Source of the DNA: JACRAO01 sp964490895
GTDB lineage: Bacteria; Bdellovibrionota; UBA1018
Direction: 5' to 3'
Assembly: GCA_964490895.1 (NCBI GenBank)
Contig: CAZBEI010000055.1
Location: 1 to 20,484, forward strand
DNA length: 20,484 bases
Every line of letters begins with the position of its first letter. The stretch's first letter is position 1. The notes under the pieces were generated by a model that had not been told where the DNA came from, made no database searches, and worked only from the letters and a program-made list of their open reading frames with translations. A program made the translations under genes and the position numbers. This document shows, one piece after another, positions 1 through 7,310 of this stretch.

Positions 1-6
1 TTGAGC

Positions 7-1266
7 TTATAAAATTCCCGCATGAAATTCTTTTACTAATGGATCAGAGACAATGGAGCGCGTGTCCCAACCTTCCAGAAAGAGTCCTGCGGAAGTCCTC
101 ACTCGGCTGAGTGCGACGTATGCCTGTCCAGGCTCCCAAAGCCTGCGCAAATCCACCCATGCTTGATCGAGCGTTGTTCCCTGTGCTTTATGGATGGTAA
201 ACGCCCACGCTAAAGTTACAGGAAAGTTTTCGGCCGTCACGACCGGTTTACCTTCTGCGTCGAGTAAGGTAAATATCACTTTTTTCACTTCAACTTCGCG
301 CTTGTTTAAAAGTTTGATCCAAAGGCACTCGTCACTGATTTTCTCAACATGCCCAAGGCTTCCGTTTACCCAGCGTCCCTCTGGGTCATTTTGGCGAATC
401 ATCACCAATGCGCTTTTTTTGAGTTGAATCACATCTGGAATGGGAGAGTTTTTTTTGAATTTTTCAATCTCCTGTTCTTTGCCTATAAAAACAGTGTAAA
501 AAATCTGAAGAGGGGTTTTAATTTTTTCCAAATGGGAAAGATTGTATCTCTCTACATCATCTTTTCTTGGGAGTAATCGCGTTCCAGAAAAGTCTAGATC
601 CATCTTTTGCATCCGGCTATTGAGAAATTCTGCAACAGAGTGAGAAACAATTCCTTCGCGAACAGAACTGAGAATTTCTAAAAATTTCCGATCTTGCGAC
701 CTCATGATTTCAGTGAGAACGACAGATCTAAAGCCACTCTGTTTCCAGGCCGGTTCTAAAAATGCCCATTCTTTTTTTGTTCCATAAGGGTTTACAGGAG
801 GAAGTTGAGAAAAATCTCCGACCGCAATCACTCGAATCCCGCCCCAGGGACGAATATTGCCGCGTGCTTTTCTTGCGATTGTTTCAGCCGCGCGCAGAGT
901 GGGGCCTGAAATCATTGACACTTCGTCTAAGACAATCCCTTCTGTTTTTTTAAGCCTCTTCATTAGGCGCTTATTCTTGATGGCTCGTTCCACGGTAGTT
1001 TCTACTCCACCTTCTAAAATCCCAAGACCAAAAAAACTGTGAAAGGTACGTCCGCCAATCAGAATAGCAGCAGCACCGGTGCTTGCTAAGGTTGGAAAAG
1101 TTTTTCGATCTCGATCTCGAAGAAATTCTCTGAGCAAAAAACTCTTTCCAGAACCTGCTGCACCCGTCAAAAATACATTGTCAACACCCTTTAGAATCTC
1201 AAGTGCGCGGTTTTGGGAGGGGCTCAAAGAGGGTGGGCCAGAAGTGAAGTTAGAAGGGAGGGTCAT
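7..1266 (-). CDS. PIF1/RecD-like ATP-dependent DNA helicase
   Basis: A complete 419-residue superfamily 1 helicase of the PIF1/RecD2 type, a cytoplasmic ATP-driven 5'-3' DNA unwinding enzyme by family knowledge. Visible motifs in order: Walker A GAAGSGKS (35-42), motif Ia-like STGAAA (62-67), Walker B IVLDEVSM (111-118), motif III GDFSQLPPV (150-158), a beta-hairpin/SH3-like stretch with GRWVNGSLG (297-305), motif V AFTIHKAQGTTLD (355-367) and motif VI YVALSRVR (383-390). All ATPase motifs look intact. It lacks the long N-terminal region of RecD2 and is close in size to the short bacterial PIF1-like proteins. No Shine-Dalgarno sequence precedes the ATG; a promoter is predicted to start transcription at or one base before it (see the promoter entry). 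It is divergent from the outer-membrane/binding-protein operon. The precise cellular role (repair, fork restart, G-quadruplexes) cannot be read from sequence. Confidence 0.93.
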   Translation of the reverse strand: MTLPSNFTSGPPSLSPSQNRALEILKGVDNVFLTGAAGSGKSFLLREFLRDRDRKTFPTLASTGAAAILIGGRTFHSFFGLGILEGGVETTVERAIKNKRLMKRLKKTEGIVLDEVSMISGPTLRAAETIARKARGNIRPWGGIRVIAVGDFSQLPPVNPYGTKKEWAFLEPAWKQSGFRSVVLTEIMRSQDRKFLEILSSVREGIVSHSVAEFLNSRMQKMDLDFSGTRLLPRKDDVERYNLSHLEKIKTPLQIFYTVFIGKEQEIEKFKKNSPIPDVIQLKKSALVMIRQNDPEGRWVNGSLGHVEKISDECLWIKLLNKREVEVKKVIFTLLDAEGKPVVTAENFPVTLAWAFTIHKAQGTTLDQAWVDLRRLWEPGQAYVALSRVRTSAGLFLEGWDTRSIVSDPLVKEFHAGIL

Positions 1267-1273
1267 CGAAAAA

Positions 1274-1302
1274 GATATAGCGAGATTTGCTTTGGCTGTC
1301 TA
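1274..1302 (-). promoter_or_regulatory. Predicted promoter of the helicase gene, leaderless
   Basis: On the minus strand TAGACA (1302..1297, 5 of 6 to the sigma-70 -35 consensus) is separated by 17 bases from TATATC (1279..1274, 4 of 6 to the -10 consensus). The expected start point is base 1267 or 1266, which is the A of the ATG or the base before it. No ribosome binding site lies upstream of that ATG, which agrees with a leaderless message. Inferred from sequence only. Confidence 0.45.
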
Positions 1303-1314
1303 CAGGGTTTGTAT

Positions 1315-1342
1315 TTGAATGTCTCCCAATTTGGGTTAGTAT
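1315..1342 (+). promoter_or_regulatory. Possible promoter of the outer-membrane/metal-binding operon
   Basis: TTGAAT (1315-1320) and TAGTAT (1337-1342) are spaced by 16 bases, each matching 4 of 6 consensus positions. A short inverted repeat, CCCAA-T-TTGGG (1325-1335), lies in the spacer and could be an operator, for example for a metal-responsive regulator, but it does not resemble a classical Zur or Fur box. The call is weak and rests mainly on its place between divergent genes. Confidence 0.25.
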
Positions 1343-1387
1343 TTTTTCCCATTAGTGATTTAACCTTAGTTTTAAAGGGAGATATTT

Positions 1388-2467
1388 ATGTCCACTCATT
1401 TGCGTTCACGGTTTTTTTGTATGAGTATTGCTCTAGGCATTGGACTTTCGAGTCTTTGCACGGCAGAAACGTCTTCTCAGCCCAAAAAAGCATTTAACCC
1501 TGACATCAGCGCGAACTTTCTGGGGCTTTTGCAAAGAGGAACAGGACTTTCTGGGGATCCCACTCAAGTTGTACACAATGGGTTATCTCTTCAGGAGGCT
1601 GAGCTGCAGTTTACTTCGGATGTAGATCCTTATTTTAAGGCAGTCGCGCTTTTTTCGGTCACTCAAGAGGCTGGGAAAGTCGGATTTGGAATTGACCCAG
1701 AAGAAGTTTTTCTCGAAACCTTAACGATTCCGTCTCTCACCATTCGGGCTGGAAAGTTTAAAATGGCATTGGGAAAACACAACCAGCTCCACACCCATGC
1801 CTTTCCATTTTTAGATGCTCCTCTCATTCATAAAACGCTTTTAGGTGACGAGGGCCTCAATGAGGTTGGAGTTTCAGCGGCTCTGCTTATTCCTGTAAAT
1901 TGGTATTCTGAGCTTATTTTGCAGGGATTTAGCCTTTCTCACAATGATTTTTATAACAGCTCCAATTCTGGAGATGTGGGTGCATTGGCGCGGCTCAAAA
2001 ATCTATTGGATTTAAGCGACGACCTCACCTTGGAGTTGGGATTTTCTGAAACTGCTGGGAAAAATCAATTCAATAGTACAAGCTCAGTTTTTGGGGCAGA
2101 TCTCACTTTTAAGTGGAGACCTGCAGTGGGGGGCAAATATCACGCTCTTGTTTGGTCGACAGAGTACTTAAGTGGCAATCGCCCAGGCAGCTTTGTAGAA
2201 AAGCTAGGGGGCTTGGCTACCTGGCTACAGTATCAATTTGATGAGCGCTGGTGGATCGAGGGGCGTTTTGAGTCTGTAGGCTTTCCTCGAAGTGCAGGGG
2301 TGTCTGAAAACAAACAAAGTGCTTTGATTGGTTTTTTCCCGTCTGAGTTTTCAGGTTTGAGACTCCAATATGACCATCACAGCACTCAAGGAATCGAAAA
2401 AGGAGATCACACGATTGCTTTCCAATACAATATCAGCATTGGCGCTCATCCTGCGCATGCTTATTAA
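1388..2467 (+). CDS. Predicted outer-membrane beta-barrel protein linked to a metal-binding protein
   Basis: A 359-residue exported protein. Residues 1-26 form a signal peptide (basic start, hydrophobic core, Cys-Thr-Ala before the likely cut). The rest is rich in alternating aromatic and hydrophobic strands with Gly/Asn turns, as in porin-like barrels (for example RAGKFKMALGKHN at 120-132). A His-rich stretch (H131, H135, H137, H148) sits in one putative loop and could bind metal ions. GGGAG at 1377-1381, six bases before the ATG, supports this start. The next gene, a TroA/ZnuA-type binding protein, begins 9 bases after the stop with its AAGGAG overlapping this stop codon, so the two are co-transcribed. 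I infer a role in moving zinc or manganese across the outer membrane. No TonB-box or plug domain was recognised. The barrel assignment is fairly sure; the substrate is inferred from context. Confidence 0.75.
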   Translation: MSTHLRSRFFCMSIALGIGLSSLCTAETSSQPKKAFNPDISANFLGLLQRGTGLSGDPTQVVHNGLSLQEAELQFTSDVDPYFKAVALFSVTQEAGKVGFGIDPEEVFLETLTIPSLTIRAGKFKMALGKHNQLHTHAFPFLDAPLIHKTLLGDEGLNEVGVSAALLIPVNWYSELILQGFSLSHNDFYNSSNSGDVGALARLKNLLDLSDDLTLELGFSETAGKNQFNSTSSVFGADLTFKWRPAVGGKYHALVWSTEYLSGNRPGSFVEKLGGLATWLQYQFDERWWIEGRFESVGFPRSAGVSENKQSALIGFFPSEFSGLRLQYDHHSTQGIEKGDHTIAFQYNISIGAHPAHAY

Positions 2468-2476
2468 GGAGCTGTT

Positions 2477-3394
2477 ATGATTAAAAAAATATTTTTAGCC
2501 GTATTTTTTTTAGGAAGTTTCTCTGTCTCTAATTTATGGGCAAAACTCCGAGTGGTCACTACAGTCCCTGATTTGCAAGCCATTGCTCAAGAAGTGGGTG
2601 GCCCTTTTGTTGACGTTGATTGTATTGCCAAAGGCACTCAAGATCCTCATTTTATCGAAGCGAAACCCTCTTTTATGCTCAAGTCCAATCGAGCTGATTT
2701 GCTCATCTCCATTGGACTTGATCTAGAAATCGGATGGCTCCCGAGCATCATTCAGGGTGCTAGAAATCCTAAAATCAATCCTGGGCAAATAGGTTACCTC
2801 GAAGTGGGCCCCCTGGTAAAACCTCTCGAAGTTCCGGTGGGAACTATCACGCGTGCACAGGGGGATGTGCATCCCTTTGGAAATCCCCATGTGACTTTAG
2901 ATCCAATCCGTGCTGGTGAGATTGCAACCCATATTGCCACACGATTGGGAGAATTAGACTCTGAGCATAAGGGTGCGTTTCTTCGGAATGCAAAAACATT
3001 GCAGGCCAGGCTTGAGCAAAAAGTAAAGCAGTGGAAATTAAAAATAGAAAAGTCACAAGTCAAGAAAATCGTGACTTATCATAAAACTCTGACTTATTTT
3101 TTGGATCGATTTAATATTAAAAATCCAGCCATTCTCGAACCCAAGCCCGGCATCCCGCCTACCAGTGGCCATATCATGGAGGTCATAAAAATGATCCGCA
3201 ACGAAAAAATCTCTTTGATTTTAGTAGAAAATTTCTTTGATTCAACAGTCACTCTTAAAATTAAGGAGGGGATCCCAGAGCTACGTACAGCGACAGTTCC
3301 AGTTGGAGTACAGGGGGCGCCTGGGATCAAGACAATTGATGATGTCTATGAAAACCTTGTAAAAGAGATTTGCGGCCCTAAAATCCAACTCTAA
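2477..3394 (+). CDS. TroA/ZnuA-family metal ABC transporter substrate-binding protein
   Basis: A 305-residue periplasmic protein of the cluster A-I (TroA/ZnuA/MntC) family, which captures Zn2+ or Mn2+ for an ABC importer. Residues 1-22 are a signal peptide ending in LWA with no lipobox Cys, so it should be soluble. Expected ligand sites: H58 in QDPHF, H138 in GNPHVTLDP (family consensus DPHVWLDP), and H202 in VTYHKTLTYF, followed by the long linking helix. The usual last ligand, an Asp in a late L-x-D-x-L/G context, is not visible: the matching stretch reads VPVGVQG. E252 or D255 could substitute. The His/Asp-rich loop of ZnuA is missing. AAGGAG (2466-2471) precedes the ATG. No permease or ATPase gene follows; the next gene is convergent and overlaps the last 17 bases. 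The family call is firm, the metal is not. Confidence 0.9.
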   Translation: MIKKIFLAVFFLGSFSVSNLWAKLRVVTTVPDLQAIAQEVGGPFVDVDCIAKGTQDPHFIEAKPSFMLKSNRADLLISIGLDLEIGWLPSIIQGARNPKINPGQIGYLEVGPLVKPLEVPVGTITRAQGDVHPFGNPHVTLDPIRAGEIATHIATRLGELDSEHKGAFLRNAKTLQARLEQKVKQWKLKIEKSQVKKIVTYHKTLTYFLDRFNIKNPAILEPKPGIPPTSGHIMEVIKMIRNEKISLILVENFFDSTVTLKIKEGIPELRTATVPVGVQGAPGIKTIDDVYENLVKEICGPKIQL

Positions 3395-4274
3395 AAGCAA
3401 GAGTCGCGCCATATTTATAAGTCCGACTGCTGGGTTCTCTTATTCCCATTGGATCTCCATTTTTATTTGTTACGGAGCTGCCATCAATCAAATACAGAGG
3501 AGCCCAGTTACTTTGGCCAATGGCAGAGTACTCAAATTCCGGTGTAAGGCTGAGCTCAGTTTTTGGGCTGAGAGAAAAAACAAGCGGGAGTTGAGCCTTA
3601 AACCCTAACTTGCTTCCGAGAGACATTTCAGCATCCATCTCATTGGGGTGAATATCTGAATTATAAACATAAATATTTCCGAGAAAGGTAGGTCTTATAG
3701 ACAAATCTAAATTCCAGCTGAATTTAGAATTTACTTCGTTTTCAAACCTCACTCCAACAGGAATATAATTCCACGAATAAATCTCTCGATAGTCGCCCTT
3801 GCCACCTTGTCCATCTCCCCGGTGCCATCGATGGTAGCCCAATCCCAAATAACCTAAGAGATGCGAACGGCTCGAAAAAGTTTTGAGACGTACTCCAAAT
3901 TGGGTTTCTATTTCTAAAAAACTATTCCCATTTTGTTCTTTTGTAAGATCTCCTGCATATTTTCCACTGGAGTCTTGCAAGGCTCCATCATAAATCACAC
4001 TCCCGAAAGAATAACTGAGTTTGGCTAAAGAATAGCCTGCAGCCTGAGAGAATAAAGATTTGTACTCCAACTCCAAAGTGGGCAAATTCCCTCGATCTAT
4101 GCTTTTAGCCGGGAGTGTCCACTCTTCCTGATAGTTAAAATGATGGTAATTTAATCCTAATTGAATGGACCTTCGAAAAGGTTCCGGGCGCATGTTATAT
4201 TCTGAATATTCCTCAGCCTGTGCGCAGAGACTAAATACAATTAAACCTAAAACAAGGGGATTTTTTAAAAACAC
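3378..4274 (-). CDS. Putative outer-membrane beta-barrel protein
   Basis: A 298-residue exported protein. I chose the GTG at 4274..4272: GGAG lies 7 bases upstream (4285..4282), and the product then starts with a well-formed signal peptide of about 20 residues (FLKNPLVLGLIVFSLCAQA). The ATG at 4346 would add 24 residues of low-complexity translation with no ribosome binding site and would bury the signal peptide. The mature part shows many amphipathic strands with Gly/Tyr/Trp-rich turns and ends in Gly-Phe, the C-terminal Phe being the usual signal for the BAM machinery. No named family was recognised. Its 3' end overlaps the convergent metal-binding protein by 17 bases. The envelope location is well supported; the function is unknown. 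Confidence 0.72.
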   Translation of the reverse strand: MFLKNPLVLGLIVFSLCAQAEEYSEYNMRPEPFRRSIQLGLNYHHFNYQEEWTLPAKSIDRGNLPTLELEYKSLFSQAAGYSLAKLSYSFGSVIYDGALQDSSGKYAGDLTKEQNGNSFLEIETQFGVRLKTFSSRSHLLGYLGLGYHRWHRGDGQGGKGDYREIYSWNYIPVGVRFENEVNSKFSWNLDLSIRPTFLGNIYVYNSDIHPNEMDAEMSLGSKLGFKAQLPLVFSLSPKTELSLTPEFEYSAIGQSNWAPLYLIDGSSVTNKNGDPMGIREPSSRTYKYGATLAFRVGF

Positions 4275-4523
4275 TCTCTCACTCCATTTCGCCCCCCTCT
4301 TTATTTCTCCCCCCAAAAAAGGGGTAACATAACATACCAAAGACATTTAAACAATATTTTAAATAAACAATGTGGATTTTATTAAAAAGCCGTCTCTGGA
4401 GTGATAGGGCCTTTGCTAGCACTAGAGAAAATAAATGTATATTGTTAAATCTCGATTTTAAAAACCTGAGTGCTTTTATCGGTTTGCATGGCGAAGCAGT
4501 CTCATTAGTGGTAGAAAGCGCAA
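4275..4523. other. Divergent intergenic region between the barrel gene and folB
   Basis: About 250 bases carrying the leader of the minus-strand barrel gene and the folB promoter region. On the barrel side are two runs of six C (4292-4297 and 4309-4314; G runs in the leader). On the folB side TTGCTA (4413-4418) and TATATT (4438-4443) could be promoter boxes, but their 19-base spacing is too long for a confident call. No small gene seen. Confidence 0.4.
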
Positions 4524-4898
4524 ATGAGACAAAACAATAGACTGGTGCTCAGAGATTTGGGTTACTGGGTAAAACTGGGCTGTACCTCGAAAGAAATTCG
4601 AAAGCCTCAAGAAGTTCGATTGACCTTTGAGCTCCAGTTTCCGAAGCGCCCTCTCGCCTGTAAGACGGATCGTTTGGAAGATACCATTTGCTATGACCAT
4701 TTGGGCCAGCTTATTGCGGCCTCACTGAAAGGCAAGAGTTTTCGGACGATCGAATACCTTGCCTTTTATTTTTTTAAGTTATTGCGTAAGGAAATCCCGC
4801 GCTCCATTAAACTCAAAGTAACTCTCCACAAAGTTAATCCACCGATGGCGCATCTCAAGGGAGGTTCTTTTTTTACCACAGGAGATTTGTGTGAGTAA
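4524..4898 (+). CDS. folB: Dihydroneopterin aldolase family protein (FolB)
   Basis: A 124-residue protein of the FolB family, which converts 7,8-dihydroneopterin to 6-hydroxymethyl-dihydropterin in folate synthesis in the cytosol. Visible family features: the GYWVKLGCTSKE region (13-24), with E24 near the position of the substrate-binding Glu that follows the conserved Gly/Val loop; the LEDTICYDHL block (51-60), equivalent to the usual L-x-D-T-x-x-Y; FRTIEYLAFYFFKLL (73-87), with E77; and a late HKVNPPM (102-108), with K103 as the likely catalytic Lys. Length is normal. A stop codon lies four codons upstream in frame, so this ATG is the first possible, although the ribosome binding site is poor. 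It overlaps the folK-folP fusion by 8 bases, which confirms its pathway. Confidence 0.87.
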   Translation: MRQNNRLVLRDLGYWVKLGCTSKEIRKPQEVRLTFELQFPKRPLACKTDRLEDTICYDHLGQLIAASLKGKSFRTIEYLAFYFFKLLRKEIPRSIKLKVTLHKVNPPMAHLKGGSFFTTGDLCE

Positions 4899-6150
4899 AA
4901 TTTACTTAGGCTTGGGTTCAAATCTGGGCCCCCGCCATGAGATGATCGAAAAGGCACTCCAGCTGCTTCAAGAGGTTTTGCCTGAACAGAAATTAAAAAT
5001 TTCTCCCCTTTACGAAACGCCAGCTCTGCTTTTGGAGAGTGCTGATCCAAGTTGGAATAAACCTTTTCTAAATCTTGTGGTACAGGGAGTTTGCCGAGAA
5101 GTACCCCATGCGCTACTCCAAAAAATAAAGAAAATTGAAAAGCAATTGGGCCGAACTAGCAAAGAGTGTTTTTCTCCACGCACAATTGATATCGACATTT
5201 TAATTTGGGAGGGTGTCTCAATCACTTCGAAAGATTTGAGTATTCCCCATCCTTCACTCAAGAACCGTGCATTTGTTTTAGATCCCCTCAAAGACCTTGA
5301 GCCTCGTTATATGCAAATGGCTCGTTTGCATCCCCAGCATTCGCCCCTTTGGATGGGGATCTTAAACGTAACTCCGGATTCTTTTTCGGATGGGGGGAAG
5401 TTTTTAGATTTACGAGAAATCGATCGTTATTTAGTCGAAATTGAAAATCATGTTGGAGTGATTGATGTTGGGGCAGAATCAACTCGCCCTGGAGCAACAT
5501 CTTTGACGGCAGAAGAAGAATGGACCAGGCTCGAAGGTGTTCTTAAACATTTGCAAAAAAGATATTTCAATCGTTTGCTCAAGCCTTTGATCAGTGTGGA
5601 TACTCGCCACTCCGAAGTGGCCAAAGCAGCTCTAGAGCTTGGTGTTGATATGATCAATGACGTCAGTGGATTCTCTGATTTGAGAATGGGAGATGTTTTA
5701 AAGAAAAATCCTTGTCAGTATGTTTTGATGCACAGTCTTTGCGTTCCTGCAGATCCACAATTAGTGTTGCCCGCTGAGACCCCTACGATAGATCAGATCG
5801 TCTGTTGGTTTAAAATAAAATTAAAAAAGTTAGAAGAACATGGCATATTCTCAGAGCGTGTTATTTTAGATCCTGGCATTGGGTTCGGAAAAACAGGACT
5901 TCAGTCTCTAGAAATACTTCGCAATATAAAGGCTTTGAATGTTTTTCCGTGTCGAGTGCTTGTAGGACATTCGAGAAAGTCTTTGATCAAAGATTTTTCG
6001 CCTGTTTCTGTACTTGAGCGTGATGTAGAGAGCATCGGGATGTCTTTGAATTTAGCGCAAAAAGGAGTGGATCTATTGCGTGTCCACAATCCAATGGCCC
6101 ATATTCGAGCATTTCGTGCCTCAAACCACCTCAATCAGGGTGTTATATGA
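4891..6150 (+). CDS. folKP: Bifunctional HPPK-DHPS fusion (FolK-FolP)
   Basis: A 419-residue fusion catalysing two consecutive folate steps: pyrophosphorylation of 6-hydroxymethyl-dihydropterin, then condensation with p-aminobenzoate to dihydropteroate. HPPK occupies about residues 1-145: GLGSNLGPR (7-15), the signature RTIDIDILIW (97-106) with its Mg-binding Asps, and IPHPSLKNRAFVLDPL (118-133). DHPS follows after a short linker: MGILNVTPDSFSDGGK (155-170), IDVGAESTRPGA (191-202), INDVSG (255-260), DPGIGFGKT (327-335, pterin site), GHSRKS (359-364) and a final RVHNP. The usual MHM-x-G-x-P loop is altered to MHSLCVP. GTG start with GGAG (4881-4884) six bases upstream. The gene overlaps folB upstream and the CofE-like gene downstream (ATGA). 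Fusions of this order occur in plants, fungi, Rickettsia and Chlamydia. Confidence 0.95.
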   Translation: MSKIYLGLGSNLGPRHEMIEKALQLLQEVLPEQKLKISPLYETPALLLESADPSWNKPFLNLVVQGVCREVPHALLQKIKKIEKQLGRTSKECFSPRTIDIDILIWEGVSITSKDLSIPHPSLKNRAFVLDPLKDLEPRYMQMARLHPQHSPLWMGILNVTPDSFSDGGKFLDLREIDRYLVEIENHVGVIDVGAESTRPGATSLTAEEEWTRLEGVLKHLQKRYFNRLLKPLISVDTRHSEVAKAALELGVDMINDVSGFSDLRMGDVLKKNPCQYVLMHSLCVPADPQLVLPAETPTIDQIVCWFKIKLKKLEEHGIFSERVILDPGIGFGKTGLQSLEILRNIKALNVFPCRVLVGHSRKSLIKDFSPVSVLERDVESIGMSLNLAQKGVDLLRVHNPMAHIRAFRASNHLNQGVI

Positions 6151-6878
6151 TAAGTCCCGGTTTTTCTGTACATCCCATTCGTACCGAGATTTTTAAACTC
6201 AAAGACAATCTCCACGATTTTATTGTTAAAAGTTTAGGTCAGGAGAAGCTCTTTGAAACAGATGTCTTCGTAGTCACTTCAAAAATTGTAAGCCTTTCGG
6301 AGAATAGAGTGGTCTCTCGCGACAGTATTGACAAAAAGGAGCTGGTACAAAAAGAGGCGGATTTTTATCTTGGCGAAATAGGCTATGGTTGCCACCTGAC
6401 TGTAAAGCATGGGCTAATGATCCCTTCTGCTGGGATTGACGAGTCCAATGCCTCTGGCGATTTTTATATTTTGTATCCAGAAAATCCTTTTGAGAGTGCA
6501 AAAAAACTTTGGGAGTCTTTGCGAATGCACTACCGCATCAAAAACTTAGGGGTGGTGATCACAGATTCCCACACTACGCCGATGAGAAAAGGAGTGACTG
6601 GGATCTCACTTGCGCACTGGGGTATCAAAGGTGTTCAAAATTTCGTTGGAAAAAAAGACCTCTTTGGGAGAACACTGCAAATGACTCAAGTCAATGCAGT
6701 CGATGCTCTAGCTGCAGCTTCTGTTTTTGCAATGGGAGAGGCGGCCGAAAAAATTCCCTTAGCATTGGTCAGAAATGCCACTGTGGAGTTTGTGAGCGAT
6801 ACGGATCAGGAAGAATGCAAGATTGCTTTAGAGAAGGATCTGTATTACCCACTTCTGAAAGGGTTTTTGCTGATTTGA
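6147..6878 (+). CDS. CofE-family (COG1478) gamma-glutamyl ligase, probable alternative folate FolC
   Basis: A 243-residue protein of the coenzyme F420-0:gamma-glutamyl ligase family (CofE, COG1478). Visible blocks: FVVTSKIVSLSENRVV (41-56), HGLMIPSAGIDESNA (88-102, the conserved aGIDeSN block), VVITDSHTTPMRKG (136-149, matching the Asp/Arg-containing T-D-x-x-x-x-P-x-R segment), and AVDALAAASVFAMGEAAEKIPLALVR (184-209). It starts four bases inside the end of folKP (ATGA overlap, AGGG 6 bases upstream), so it is translationally coupled to the folate genes, and no F420 biosynthesis gene is in view. By family knowledge, the Chlamydia homologue lies in a folB/folKP cluster and can replace FolC. 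I therefore favour dihydrofolate synthase/folylpolyglutamate synthase activity (gamma-linked Glu on dihydropteroate) over F420 glutamylation. Family call firm, substrate inferred. Confidence 0.85.
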   Translation: MISPGFSVHPIRTEIFKLKDNLHDFIVKSLGQEKLFETDVFVVTSKIVSLSENRVVSRDSIDKKELVQKEADFYLGEIGYGCHLTVKHGLMIPSAGIDESNASGDFYILYPENPFESAKKLWESLRMHYRIKNLGVVITDSHTTPMRKGVTGISLAHWGIKGVQNFVGKKDLFGRTLQMTQVNAVDALAAASVFAMGEAAEKIPLALVRNATVEFVSDTDQEECKIALEKDLYYPLLKGFLLI

Positions 6879-6905
6879 TTTCAATATCCACTAAGCTGAA
6901 AACTC

Positions 6906-7310
6906 TTACTCTACTGCGCCTAGAATTTGCGAGTCATAAGAAAGCATTTTAATATCCGGGTCTTTTGTCTTTAGCCAAAAAAATGTGGCTACATGGATGG
7001 CATCGAGTGATCTCAATTGAGTTTGTGGAGCAATCTTGTCTGCCAGATCACAAATTTCTTTTGTGATTTCTATAAAGTCAAATTTTGGCCAAAAGTGTTT
7101 TAAATTATAGGCTAACTCAGTCTTTATTTTTTCTCCATGGAGTTTATTGTTTAAGGCTACTCTGAGAATACTTCGTTCGGTTTCCACTCTCAGCAATCTT
7201 GAAGAAAAAATGCGATCTGATTTTTTTATTTTTTCAAACGTTTCTTCATAGTTTTTTTCTTGGAAAAGAACTCTTAAGAGGGCAGAGGTTTCGATAAAGA
7301 GTGAGTTCAA
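6906..7310 (-). CDS. vapC: PIN-domain toxin (VapC-like)
   Basis: A 134-residue PIN-domain ribonuclease, the toxin of a type II module; VapC enzymes cut RNA (often tRNA or rRNA) using acidic residues and Mg2+. Acidic positions: E7 in FIETSALLR, E43 in RVETERS, D103 in LRSLDAIHVAT, and D126 in LSYDSQIL. The first position is usually Asp in VapC; Glu keeps the charge but is a deviation. It starts with TTG, overlapping the antitoxin stop (7307-7310), with AGGA 10 bases upstream inside the antitoxin gene, so translation is coupled and inefficient, as expected for a toxin. The module sits between the folate operon (27-base gap, convergent) and argS-pyk, with no other accessory genes beside it. Confidence 0.88.
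   Translation of the reverse strand: MNSLFIETSALLRVLFQEKNYEETFEKIKKSDRIFSSRLLRVETERSILRVALNNKLHGEKIKTELAYNLKHFWPKFDFIEITKEICDLADKIAPQTQLRSLDAIHVATFFWLKTKDPDIKMLSYDSQILGAVE

Noticed and set aside
4275..4346. ATG at 4346 as the start of the barrel gene
   Set aside because: No ribosome binding site, low-complexity G-run translation, and it would bury a good signal peptide that begins at the GTG at 4274 with GGAG upstream.
6147..6878. Plain annotation as an F420 biosynthesis enzyme
   Set aside because: No other F420 gene is visible and the gene is translationally coupled to folate genes; the family name is kept but the role is assigned to folate.
6509..6952. 147-codon plus-strand open frame over the CofE-like gene
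   Set aside because: Cys/Arg/His-rich translation typical of a shifted frame of the real gene.
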